Assembly (NCBI GenBank): GCA_038132955.1
Contig: JAYPSJ010000006.1
Location: 72,371-136,370, forward strand
From: BACL21 sp038132955
GTDB taxonomy: Bacteria > Bacteroidota > Bacteroidia > Flavobacteriales > Flavobacteriaceae
Direction: 5' to 3'
Length of the DNA stretch: 64,000 nt
Shown here: positions 15,572 through 23,665 of the stretch, piece by piece
How the letters are laid out: each line of letters begins with the position of its first letter
Numbering within the stretch: position 1 is the first letter of the stretch
Notes under the pieces: model-generated
Told to the model about the DNA's origin: nothing
The model's input: only the letters and a program-made list of their open reading frames with translations
Databases searched by the model: none
Made by a program: the position numbers and the translations under genes

Positions 15572-16765
15572 ATGAGCGGTCCGGTTAAAAAATTATTATT
15601 GCTTTTACTATTGTGGTCTGGATTTGGCTTTGCGCTCAATGAATATCTAGAACAAAAACCCTTAGATGCCTTACCTGTCAAAGACAATGCTAGCCTTAAT
15701 TCTTCAGAAAACAGGTCTCAATCGGAGGTCAACGAGATACAGATTGTGACTTCCTCAGAAAACGTAGCCATTGAAAATTTTGACGAAGAGCCTGTAAAAA
15801 ATGAAGGTGAATCCTTTAGTAATGACCTAACTGATGTGAATTCTGATTCAGAGATGGAGATCGATTCTCAAACCAATGAATCATCACAAGCCATAAGTTC
15901 TCAATTTGTCTTGAATCTCAATAACGCGGTGTTAAATATTACACCAAACACTTCGGAGCTAATTTGGCAGAGTGATTGGCCTAAATTAGTGGATCAGCTT
16001 AGTTTTAATATGAGGGGCAATCCCAATTTAACTTTGGAAATTATTGGGCACTTTGATCCCAGTGAGCCTATAGCAGAGCCAAACCTAGGAATTCAGCGCA
16101 GTGTTCGGGTAAAAAACAAATTAGTGGCCATCGGATTAAATCCTGATCGCATTAATTGTCGTGGAAATTTACAACGGCTTTTTGACAAAAATAATATGGT
16201 CTCCCCTATTATCATTAGACTATCTGAACCATTATCAGAACTCATTGAATCTTCTAAGAACCTAAAGATTATTGAAGCTCAAAGCCAAAACAAAGAATCT
16301 TCTTCGGAATTAGAAAAAACACAATCGATATCTGAACAAAATAAAAATCTTGAACAAGACTCAAAGTTAGCCCCTGAAAAAGTTCAGGTTCAATCTGGGG
16401 TAAGGTCTAACCCTAATTTACCTAAATATAATTCTTTAGTTTATCAGCCTACATTTTCGGATCAAGGGATTGTCACTGATAAAAGCCTTTTAAATTTAAT
16501 TCCTAGTGCACAACAATGGCTTGATTTAGACAAGCGGAATTATATAGAAATCTGGGGGCATACTGATCATGTGGGACATGATCAAGACAATTATCGATTG
16601 GCCTTAAAATGGGCTAATCAAACGCGCAGTTTTCTTATTGCCAACGGCATCAACTCAGAGAGAATCAAAGCGCTGTCTGCCGGCGAACAACAACCATTAT
16701 ACACCAACAGCAATTCACGCGGTCGAGAAAAGAATCGCCGTATTGAATTGATTTTTAAATTTTAA
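15572..16765 (+). CDS. OmpA-family protein with two OmpA-like domains
   Basis: A 397-residue envelope protein. Residues ~1-25 (MSGPVKKLLLLLLLWSGFGF) form a signal peptide or anchor. An acidic, Ser/Asn/Glu-rich stretch follows. Residues ~125-215 look like a degenerate OmpA-like domain (LEIIGHFDPSEP, QRSVRVKNKLVAIGLNPDRI). A second low-complexity linker precedes a canonical domain at ~300-397 (IEIWGHTDHVGHDQDN, ALSAGEQQPLYTN, REKNRRIELIF), which should bind peptidoglycan. It thus probably tethers the wall, with the first domain lacking some peptidoglycan-binding residues. The start is ATG 15572. The symporter gene starts 4 bp downstream. Confidence 0.82.
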   Translation: MSGPVKKLLLLLLLWSGFGFALNEYLEQKPLDALPVKDNASLNSSENRSQSEVNEIQIVTSSENVAIENFDEEPVKNEGESFSNDLTDVNSDSEMEIDSQTNESSQAISSQFVLNLNNAVLNITPNTSELIWQSDWPKLVDQLSFNMRGNPNLTLEIIGHFDPSEPIAEPNLGIQRSVRVKNKLVAIGLNPDRINCRGNLQRLFDKNNMVSPIIIRLSEPLSELIESSKNLKIIEAQSQNKESSSELEKTQSISEQNKNLEQDSKLAPEKVQVQSGVRSNPNLPKYNSLVYQPTFSDQGIVTDKSLLNLIPSAQQWLDLDKRNYIEIWGHTDHVGHDQDNYRLALKWANQTRSFLIANGINSERIKALSAGEQQPLYTNSNSRGREKNRRIELIFKF

Positions 16766-16769
16766 ACTC

Positions 16770-18527
16770 ATGCAACTCACCACCCTCGATTGGCTGCTCA
16801 TTGGCCTATTTTTTCTGATTTTTTTGATCATTGGATGGCGTGTGGCTAGACGTTCGGGAAGCAACACAAAAGAATTTTTTCTGTCAGGGCAAGACATGCC
16901 CTGGTGGCTGTTAGGCATTTCTATGGTCGCCACTACCTTTAGTGCTGACACGCCTAATTTAGTGACTGACATAGTGCGTCAAAACGGAATCTCAGGAAAT
17001 TGGGTTTGGTGGGCTTTCCTACTTACAGGTATGTTGACTGTTTTTGTTTACGCACGTTTATGGCGTCGCTCTGAGGTTCTGACTGATTTGGCCTTTTATG
17101 AGATGCGTTATAGTGGTAAAGCCGCGGCTTTTCTTAGGGGATTTCGTGCTATTTATCTCGGAGTATTTTTTAATGTGATGATTATGGCCGCAGTTTGTTT
17201 AGCGGCTATTAAAATTGGAGGCATTCTTTTTGATCTGAAACCTTGGGAAGCTGTAGTTTACGCCTCTGTAATCACGGTATTATATAGTTCTTTAGGCGGA
17301 TTACGCGGGGTTATTTTTACTGACTTCTTGCAGTTCATTGTCGCGATGGTCGGCTCTATTTGGGCGGCCTTTTATATTGTTCAATTGCCACAAGTTGGTG
17401 GATTAGAGGCCTTGCTGAGTCATCCAATTGTGGCTGATAAATTGAACTTTTTACCTGATTTTGAAAATCGTGATACACTTTGGACCCTTCTACTTATTCC
17501 TATCGCTGTGCAATGGTGGTCCGTATGGTATCCGGGGGCAGAGCCTGGTGGAGGGGGCTATGTGGCTCAAAGAATGCTTTCTGCAAAAAACGAACGTCAT
17601 GCTGTAGGAGCCACATTATTGTTCAATATTACCCATTATGCACTACGCCCTTGGCCATGGATCATTATCGCTTTGGCCTCCTTAATCCTTTATCCGGAAC
17701 TTTCAGACATAAAGGCCGCCTTTCCAAATGCCTCGGAAGGTCATGATTTGGGCTATTCGGCTATGTTAACCTACCTCCCTCCTGGTTTGCTCGGTCTTGT
17801 AGTGAGTTCGCTTATTGCTGCCTTTATGAGTACCATTTCTACACATTTGAACTGGGGCTCTTCCTACATTGCTTTAGATTTTTATCAGCGTTTTGTCCGG
17901 CCTGAGGCTTCAGAAAAGCAGCTGGTATGGGTGGGGCGTTTGTCAACGGTTTTCCTTATGATTCTTGCAGGGCTTTTGGCCTTGCAATTTGAAAGCGCAT
18001 TAGACACCTTTAACATACTGCTTCAAATTGGTGCTGGTACTGGCTTAATTTTTATTCTACGTTGGTTCTGGTGGCGCATTAACGCCTACAGCGAAATCAC
18101 GGGTATGGTCGTGTCCTTTATGGTCGCTATAGTATTCGAAATGTATGATTTCGGCTTTGACGCCACACAAAAATTACTTTGGGGTGTCGGAATAACTACC
18201 TTCAGTTGGGTATTGGTGACCTTACTGACCCGGCCTACCGATCAAGAAACTTTAATCCAATTTTACAATAAGATTATACCCTACGGAAAAGGTTGGAATG
18301 GATTTATAAAAAATATGGATCAACAAGGGATTACGCTCAAGAAATCGAATGAGCGGTTTTCCAGCGACTTACTGTTGTTTTTACTCGGTGTAGCCTTGGT
18401 ATATTGTGCCTTATTCGGCACGGGATATGTTTTATATGAACAATGGCTCGGAGCCACAGTGCTATTGACTCTGGGTGTAGTAAGCGCAGTAGTTATGACC
18501 AAAATCTTTAGAAGCCGAAGAAGGTAA
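16770..18527 (+). CDS. Sodium:solute symporter (SSS family)
   Basis: A 585-residue transporter with 13 or more membrane segments. SSS features include LSGQDMPWWLLGISMVAT near the N-terminus and SSLGGLRGVIFTDFLQF in the middle, the region that usually holds the SSS signature. The C-terminal part after ~500 has two extra helices. Family members move sugars, amino acids or organic acids with Na+. No catabolic gene adjoins it, so the substrate is not deduced. It starts 4 bp after the OmpA-family gene and is probably in its transcript. Confidence 0.88.
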   Translation: MQLTTLDWLLIGLFFLIFLIIGWRVARRSGSNTKEFFLSGQDMPWWLLGISMVATTFSADTPNLVTDIVRQNGISGNWVWWAFLLTGMLTVFVYARLWRRSEVLTDLAFYEMRYSGKAAAFLRGFRAIYLGVFFNVMIMAAVCLAAIKIGGILFDLKPWEAVVYASVITVLYSSLGGLRGVIFTDFLQFIVAMVGSIWAAFYIVQLPQVGGLEALLSHPIVADKLNFLPDFENRDTLWTLLLIPIAVQWWSVWYPGAEPGGGGYVAQRMLSAKNERHAVGATLLFNITHYALRPWPWIIIALASLILYPELSDIKAAFPNASEGHDLGYSAMLTYLPPGLLGLVVSSLIAAFMSTISTHLNWGSSYIALDFYQRFVRPEASEKQLVWVGRLSTVFLMILAGLLALQFESALDTFNILLQIGAGTGLIFILRWFWWRINAYSEITGMVVSFMVAIVFEMYDFGFDATQKLLWGVGITTFSWVLVTLLTRPTDQETLIQFYNKIIPYGKGWNGFIKNMDQQGITLKKSNERFSSDLLLFLLGVALVYCALFGTGYVLYEQWLGATVLLTLGVVSAVVMTKIFRSRRR

Positions 18528-18541
18528 CTTTAAATTTAAAG
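18528..18541. repeat. 14-bp palindrome between convergent genes
   Basis: CTTTAAATTTAAAG is a perfect palindrome directly after the symporter stop codon. It could form the stem of a weak bidirectional terminator, but no U-run follows. The gap to the convergent barrel gene (18528-18615) otherwise shows nothing clear. Confidence 0.3.
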
Positions 18542-18615
18542 GAAATACACCTTTAGTGTTCAATATCCGCCTTTATAACCTTAAAAAAGTCGAGGAGCGG
18601 GCTTCAAGTGTTATA

Positions 18616-19200
18616 TTATAGCCAAGAATAACCAATACTCAATGTGGTCATCCGTGTGCGTCCTTCTTGAATTGTAGGCAAGGAAGGGATGGATACAGAC
18701 CCATTGACCCGTGTTAACCCAAAACTATATCTCGCTTCTGCTCTTAGTCCCAAAGGAAGGTCAAGACCGATTCCTAAGGTTCCTAACCAATCGACAGTGT
18801 CAGCTTCGATATTTTCAAAGACCTGACCGACTACACTTGTCTCGTCATTGAGTAAAATCCCAATTTGTGGACCAGCATGTATGTTTAAATTATCCGTTAG
18901 GTAATATTTTACCACTACAGGAATACTGATATAATCTAAATTAAAATCTTGAACGATATCTGAGTAAGTGGCCCCTACCTCGGCACCTTGTTGACTGTAT
19001 AAAGCATCAACTTGCAGGCCCAACTTATCTCCTAATCGCGCCCCAGCAAATACTCCTGCTGATAGGCCGGTACGTTGCTCAAAGTCATCAATTCCAGAAA
19101 CATTGGCAAAGTTAAATCCCAGTTTTAGGCCAAAATCTAATCCTTGAGCACTTACAAGGGTGCTTATGATCATAAACAAGATGGTCAAAGTATTTTTCAT
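18616..19200 (-). CDS. PorT-like outer-membrane beta-barrel protein
   Basis: A 194-residue outer-membrane protein with a signal peptide (MKNTLTILFMIISTLVSAQG) and a barrel made of alternating strands, such as DFGLKLGFNFANVSG, LGLQVDALYSQQGAEVG and ending in TTLSIGYSWL. It fits the small PorT/OMP_b-brl_2 domain common in Bacteroidota. PorT itself acts in type IX secretion, but most members are uncharacterised; no type IX genes are adjacent. The C-terminal aromatic residue region is typical for Bam-dependent insertion. Confidence 0.84.
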   Translation of the reverse strand: MKNTLTILFMIISTLVSAQGLDFGLKLGFNFANVSGIDDFEQRTGLSAGVFAGARLGDKLGLQVDALYSQQGAEVGATYSDIVQDFNLDYISIPVVVKYYLTDNLNIHAGPQIGILLNDETSVVGQVFENIEADTVDWLGTLGIGLDLPLGLRAEARYSFGLTRVNGSVSIPSLPTIQEGRTRMTTLSIGYSWL

Positions 19201-19312
19201 TACTCAGATATTTTAAAGATTCTCTAATTTAACGCAAATTATTTTAAAGCCCAGCAGCAAAACCGTATTTTCATTGCAGTTAAATAAAACGTATTTTAAA
19301 ATAGCTTGATCA

Positions 19313-20209
19313 TTGAATTGGCCTCAATCCATTACAGCATTTACACAGTATCTCAAAATTGAGCGAGGCTTATCCGATAATACCATCAAAGGATACCAAG
19401 CCGATTTAAAAAAGTTAAATTCTTGGCTTTCGGAGCACAAAAATGCACCAACCCCTGCTAAGATTGGACTCGATTTGTGTCAGGATTTCGTGTATCAACA
19501 AGCCAAAATACTGCACCCGCGTTCACAAGCCCGCCTTATTTCAAGTCTTAAAGGATTTTTTAATTTCTTGGTTTTTGAAGATTTAAGGGCAGACAATCCT
19601 TTGACCCTCATGGAAAGTCCAAAAATTGGGCGCTATTTACCCGATACCCTATCGGTGACAGAAATAGATACAATGATCGGGACTATTGATTTAGGACATC
19701 CTCAAGGAGAGCGCAATCGCGCTATGCTTGAAACCCTTTATGGATGTGGACTGCGCGTCTCAGAACTGATTACACTTAGATTGTCAGATTTGCATTTTGA
19801 TCAGGAATTTATCAAGGTAACCGGTAAGGGAGATAAACAACGCATTGTGCCCATTGCTGCGGCAACAATGAAATATATCAATATTTATATTCAAGAGATC
19901 CGCAATCACTTGGTTATTGATTCGGCCTCTAGGGATACTGTTTTTTTAAATCGTCGTGGTAAAGGCCTGACCAGGGCCATGGTTTTTGCCATTATCAAAG
20001 AATTGGCTGAGCGTGCAGGAATACATAAAAAGGTAAGTCCGCATACCTTTCGACATTCCTTTGCAACCCATCTACTGGAACATGGAGCCGATTTAAGGGC
20101 AATACAACAAATGCTTGGCCATGAAAGCATTACGACCACAGAAATATACACCCATGTTGAAACGGCCCATTTATCTAAAGTCATGAAACAATTTCACCCA
20201 CGCAAATAA
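19313..20209 (+). CDS. xerD: Site-specific tyrosine recombinase XerD
   Basis: A 298-residue tyrosine recombinase. The N-terminal SAM-like core-binding domain covers ~1-95 and the catalytic domain follows. The catalytic residues are visible: Arg in GCGLRVSELI, Lys in GKGDKQR, HTFRHSFATHLLEHGAD, and His/Tyr in LGHESITTTEIYTHV. With XerC it resolves chromosome dimers at dif. The only usable start is TTG 19313, because a stop codon (TGA) lies two codons upstream and the next Met is deep inside the protein. It stands alone, with no phage or integron genes around it, which supports the housekeeping role. Confidence 0.92.
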   Translation: MNWPQSITAFTQYLKIERGLSDNTIKGYQADLKKLNSWLSEHKNAPTPAKIGLDLCQDFVYQQAKILHPRSQARLISSLKGFFNFLVFEDLRADNPLTLMESPKIGRYLPDTLSVTEIDTMIGTIDLGHPQGERNRAMLETLYGCGLRVSELITLRLSDLHFDQEFIKVTGKGDKQRIVPIAAATMKYINIYIQEIRNHLVIDSASRDTVFLNRRGKGLTRAMVFAIIKELAERAGIHKKVSPHTFRHSFATHLLEHGADLRAIQQMLGHESITTTEIYTHVETAHLSKVMKQFHPRK

Positions 20210-20215
20210 GAATTT

Positions 20216-21163
20216 ATGAGAAATATTACCTTAAATAATCATATAAAAATGCCTGTTCTTGGATTGGGCACTTGGAAGGCCCAAGGCCAGGAAGTCGTTC
20301 AGGCCATACTAGAAGCCATCAAAATGGGCTACCGACATATTGATACAGCCATGATCTACGATAACGAAGTTGAAGTAGGTCAAGCCATAGCTATGGCCAT
20401 TAAAATGGGTTACTGTAATCGTGAAGATCTTTTCATTACCTCTAAACTTTGGAATGATCGACATGAACCCCATAAAGTTTTACCTGCCCTCGAAGCCAGT
20501 TTAGATCGTCTAAAAATCGACTACCTTGATCTCTATTTAATCCATTGGCCTATTGCCTTTAAAAGTGGTGTAATATTACCTGAATCGGCTTCAGATTATC
20601 TTCCTTTGAGTCAGGCGCCACTGGTGGATACTTGGCGCGGCATGGAGCATGCGCAAAGAACTGGTTTAACCAGAGCTATTGGTGTTTCCAACTTTACAGA
20701 AGGCCATTTGCGTTTGCTCGAAAATTGCGACTATGTCCCTGCGGTAAATCAAGTCGAAATGCATCCTCTACTTAGTCAAGAAAAATTGCGCACATATTGT
20801 CATGATAAAGGGATAGCCCTGACGGCTTATGCTCCTCTGGGTTCAACAGATAGAGCCGAAGGAATGAAATCATCGGATGAGCCCAATTTATTTGGCGTAG
20901 AAGGTATTGAATCAATGGCTGAGCGATACGGATATTCTGCGGCTCAGGTCCTGATCAGTTATCATATTTCTCGGGGTGATTCTGTGATACCTAAGGCAGT
21001 GCAAACACAGCATTTATCAGATAATTTAAAGGCGGCAGAATTGGAACTCAGTCCTTCTGACCTCAATACACTAAATGGATTAAACAAAGATTATCGCTTT
21101 ATCAATGGGCACTTTTTTGATTGCCCTGAGCAAGGATATAACTGGGTTTTCGCCGGCGAATAA
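20216..21163 (+). CDS. Aldo/keto reductase
   Basis: A 315-residue NADPH-dependent TIM-barrel reductase. The catalytic tetrad is present: Asp and Tyr in HIDTAMIYDNE, Lys in FITSKLWND, and His in LYLIHWPIAF. The C-terminal SVIPKAVQTQHLSDN is the cofactor-binding motif. It belongs to the aldose reductase-like AKR group and reduces aldehydes or sugars; the physiological substrate is unknown. It starts 6 bp after xerD, probably read-through from it. Convergent rny ends 27 bp downstream. Confidence 0.92.
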   Translation: MRNITLNNHIKMPVLGLGTWKAQGQEVVQAILEAIKMGYRHIDTAMIYDNEVEVGQAIAMAIKMGYCNREDLFITSKLWNDRHEPHKVLPALEASLDRLKIDYLDLYLIHWPIAFKSGVILPESASDYLPLSQAPLVDTWRGMEHAQRTGLTRAIGVSNFTEGHLRLLENCDYVPAVNQVEMHPLLSQEKLRTYCHDKGIALTAYAPLGSTDRAEGMKSSDEPNLFGVEGIESMAERYGYSAAQVLISYHISRGDSVIPKAVQTQHLSDNLKAAELELSPSDLNTLNGLNKDYRFINGHFFDCPEQGYNWVFAGE

Positions 21164-21190
21164 CTCGACGAATCTTAAGGCCATTGCTCC

Positions 21191-22756
21191 TTATTTGGCA
21201 ATATTCACAGCACGGGTTTCTCTGATTACGGTAACCTTTACCTGACCAGGATAAGTCATGTCTGTCTGTATCTTTTGAGAGATTTCAAAAGACAATTGTG
21301 CGGCCTTATCGTCGCTGACCTTCTCGCTCTCGACAATTACCCTTAACTCGCGACCAGCTTGAATGGCATAAGCTTTTTCAACCCCACCAAATCCAAAGGC
21401 GATATCTTCTAGGTCTTTAAGACGTTGGATATATGAATCCAATACTTGACGTCTTGCTCCTGGGCGCGCCCCGCTTATAGCATCACAAACCTGAACAATT
21501 GGTGATAATAGACTTGTCATTTCTACTTCATCATGGTGAGCCCCAATGGCATTGCAAACCTCTGGCTTTTCACCATACTTTTCTGCCCATTGCATGCCAA
21601 GGATAGCGTGTGGTGTTTCCGATTCAGTTTCTGGTACTTTACCTATATCGTGCAACAGTCCTGCCCGCTTGGCCAGTTTTGCATTTAAACCAAGTTCAGC
21701 AGCCATAGTACCACATAATCGGGCCACCTCCCTGGAGTGATGCAACAAATTTTGTCCGTAAGAAGAACGATATTTCATGCGTCCTACTGCTTTAATCAGC
21801 TCTGGGTGTAAACCATGAATACCGAGATCGATTACAGTACGCTTACCAACCTCAATTATCTCAGCCTCAATTTGACTGGTCGTTTTCTTGACCACTTCCT
21901 CGATTCTTGCGGGGTGAATACGTCCATCGGTGACTAATTTGTGTAATGATAATCGAGCGATCTCTCGGCGCACAGAATCAAAACAAGAAAGAATAATAGC
22001 CTCTGGAGTATCATCTACAATGATTTCGACCCCGGTAGCCGCTTCAATCGCACGGATATTGCGTCCTTCTCTTCCGATAATGCGTCCTTTGACATCGTCG
22101 TTTTCTAGGTTAAATACAGAAACACAGTTTTCAATGGCTTCCTCTGTGCCAATACGCTGAATCGTATTGATTACAATTTTCTTAGCCTCTTGTTGAGCCG
22201 TCATCTTAGCCTCTTCTAATGAGTTTTGAATATAGACCATGGCATCGGTTTTGGCTTCACCTTTAAGGCTTTCTATGAGCTGCGCTTTAGCATCTTCCGC
22301 AGAGAGACTAGAAATTACTTCAAGTTGCTCAATTTGACTTTTATGCAAACGCTCGATTTCATTTTCTTTTTTCTCAATGAATTTCATTTTTTCCTCGATG
22401 TCTACCCTTTCTTTTTCTAACGCCGCATTAAGTTTTTTCTGTTGGGCCAGAGTATTAGATACCTGAGATTCTTTATCTCTAGTACGTTTTTCGGCTTCAG
22501 CTATTTTTTTATCACGGCTCAAAATAACCTTTTCATGTTCGGCCTTCATTTCAATAAACTTTTCTTTGGCTTGAAGTATTTTTTCCTTTTTTAAAGACTC
22601 GGCCTCAACTTTAGCTTCTTTAAGGATGCCCTCGGCCGTCCGTTTCGCAGAGTTTAATGCTTGAGAAGCGCTGTTTTTTTCGATAATTTTTGCGATCACA
22701 AAGCCTAGAATTAAGGCTATTATTGCGGCCGCAATTGTGGGGATATATGATTCCAT
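21191..22756 (-). CDS. rny: Ribonuclease Y
   Basis: A 521-residue membrane-anchored endoribonuclease. Residues ~1-22 are the transmembrane anchor (YIPTIAAAIIALILGFVIAK), ~30-190 a long coiled coil, ~205-275 a KH RNA-binding domain (GRIIGREGRNIRAIEAATG), and the HD phosphohydrolase domain follows with HHSREVA and LLHDIGKVPE. It initiates mRNA decay. The length is normal. A 6S-like RNA and zapA lie immediately upstream in the same direction. Confidence 0.96.
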   Translation of the reverse strand: MESYIPTIAAAIIALILGFVIAKIIEKNSASQALNSAKRTAEGILKEAKVEAESLKKEKILQAKEKFIEMKAEHEKVILSRDKKIAEAEKRTRDKESQVSNTLAQQKKLNAALEKERVDIEEKMKFIEKKENEIERLHKSQIEQLEVISSLSAEDAKAQLIESLKGEAKTDAMVYIQNSLEEAKMTAQQEAKKIVINTIQRIGTEEAIENCVSVFNLENDDVKGRIIGREGRNIRAIEAATGVEIIVDDTPEAIILSCFDSVRREIARLSLHKLVTDGRIHPARIEEVVKKTTSQIEAEIIEVGKRTVIDLGIHGLHPELIKAVGRMKYRSSYGQNLLHHSREVARLCGTMAAELGLNAKLAKRAGLLHDIGKVPETESETPHAILGMQWAEKYGEKPEVCNAIGAHHDEVEMTSLLSPIVQVCDAISGARPGARRQVLDSYIQRLKDLEDIAFGFGGVEKAYAIQAGRELRVIVESEKVSDDKAAQLSFEISQKIQTDMTYPGQVKVTVIRETRAVNIAK

Positions 22757-22771
22757 AATTGAACACTGAAT

Positions 22772-22940
22772 AAAAAAAGCCTATACCGATAAGTGTATTG
22801 AATAAACTCCTTAAAACACGTTTGAGGCTAATGCGTTGATCAAGAATCCGTGACTAGAACGGCATGCTTTAACAACACTAACTCACCTCTTTTAAAGAAT
22901 CTCTGTTGAGTTTACCAAATAATAAATATCAATATAGGCA
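22772..22940 (-). ncRNA. ssrS: 6S RNA (ssrS), putative
   Basis: A 169-nt rod-shaped RNA lies between zapA and rny, the place where ssrS sits in Proteobacteria. The closing helix pairs 22927-22939 with 22779-22791 (13 bp, two G-U pairs), followed by a U-run at 22778-22772 that acts as a terminator. Inside are nested helices 22908-22914/22803-22809, 22890-22897/22809-22816, 22886-22889/22824-22827, 22873-22878/22833-22838 and a tip hairpin 22859-22862/22848-22851, with an AU-rich internal bulge near the closing stem, as in 6S RNA. 6S RNA binds the RNA polymerase holoenzyme by mimicking an open promoter. No promoter motif of its own was found. The exact 5' end is inferred. Confidence 0.78.
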
Positions 22941-22963
22941 GTTACCTGAATATTTTAAGAACG

Positions 22964-23254
22964 TCACTTTAGTACCTCCAGTACCGTTTGATCTAAGGTT
23001 TGAAGACGGTGTTCTATGTCCACCAAATCTTTATTGGCGTCGAGCTCCTGTTGTTCCACCTGAGTGGCAAACTGTAAGGCACACATGGCCAAAACATCCT
23101 GTTTGTCACGCACGGCATAACTCTGCTCAAAGCGCTTGATCATTTCTTCAATGCGTTTGGCGGCCTTGCGAAGGCCCTCCTCCTGCTCCGCTTGTATGGT
23201 TAATGGATACAAACGGTCGGCAATGGTCAACTTTATTTTAAGTGCCTCAGCCAT
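22964..23254 (-). CDS. zapA: Cell division protein ZapA
   Basis: A 96-residue ZapA-like protein. The N-terminal part matches the ZapA domain (KIKLTIADRLYPLTIQAEQEE, LRKAAKRIEEMIKRFE), and the C-terminal half is a coiled coil (QQELDANKDLVDIEHRLQTL). ZapA binds FtsZ and bundles protofilaments at the division ring. I start at ATG 23254 (MAEALKI), as the upstream in-frame ATG at 23284 would overlap the preceding gene. It is 5 bp after the coiled-coil gene and directly upstream of the putative 6S RNA. Confidence 0.88.
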   Translation of the reverse strand: MAEALKIKLTIADRLYPLTIQAEQEEGLRKAAKRIEEMIKRFEQSYAVRDKQDVLAMCALQFATQVEQQELDANKDLVDIEHRLQTLDQTVLEVLK

Positions 23255-23259
23255 TAAAT

Positions 23260-23550
23260 CTACGGTGCTAAATGAGCGATACATTGTTCTATATCGCGCA
23301 CTAAAGCGTTTATTTTGAGTTTAGTTTCTCTTTTGTATTGGTCGCTGCCAAGCATTGCATTGGCCATTTTTAGCTCTTCATTTATCTCTTTCCATTGTTT
23401 TAGTTCGAGGGCTTGTTGTTGGTGATCTTTTTCCAATTTATTAAAGGCCTCTGACATAAGCTGATGGTCTTTTTGGAGCGCCTTATGCGCTAAAATCAAC
23501 TGATTCAGCCTTGATTCTAAAGAATCGACAATGGTTTTGAGTTGAGCCAT
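23260..23550 (-). CDS. Small coiled-coil protein upstream of zapA (ZapB-like in shape)
   Basis: A 96-residue protein predicted to be almost entirely coiled coil (MAQLKTIVDSLESRLNQL, then LEKDHQQQALELKQWKEINE). Its length, heptad pattern and place directly before zapA resemble ZapB, but homology to ZapB is not evident and this is only an analogy. It is preceded by a promoter (23577-23604) and heads the transcription unit that continues into zapA, 6S RNA and rny. The most likely role is in the division ring or nucleoid. Confidence 0.75.
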   Translation of the reverse strand: MAQLKTIVDSLESRLNQLILAHKALQKDHQLMSEAFNKLEKDHQQQALELKQWKEINEELKMANAMLGSDQYKRETKLKINALVRDIEQCIAHLAP

Positions 23551-23576
23551 TCAATGAACATTACAACACTTGATAA

Positions 23577-23604
23577 CAAAGTTAATAAAACTTGATTGAT
23601 GCAA
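23577..23604 (-). promoter_or_regulatory. Promoter TTG-N17-TAACTTTG for the zapA transcript
   Basis: On the minus strand TTG (23602-23604), a 17-nt spacer and TAACTTTG (23577-23584) give a complete Bacteroidota promoter, about 26 bp before the start of the coiled-coil gene. It probably serves this gene, zapA, and perhaps 6S RNA and rny. Confidence 0.65.
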
Positions 23605-23665
23605 GGCTCAAGCTTCTGTTAATTCTCGAATTTTTTGTAATATTTGTTTCTCTTGGCACGTTACT

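Noticed and set aside
19313..20209. Mobile-element integrase instead of housekeeping XerD
   Set aside because: Core-gene neighbours, no att-like repeats and no phage genes; the sequence fits XerD throughout.
22906..23139. A 77-codon plus-strand frame
   Set aside because: It runs antisense to zapA and the 6S RNA and has no domain.
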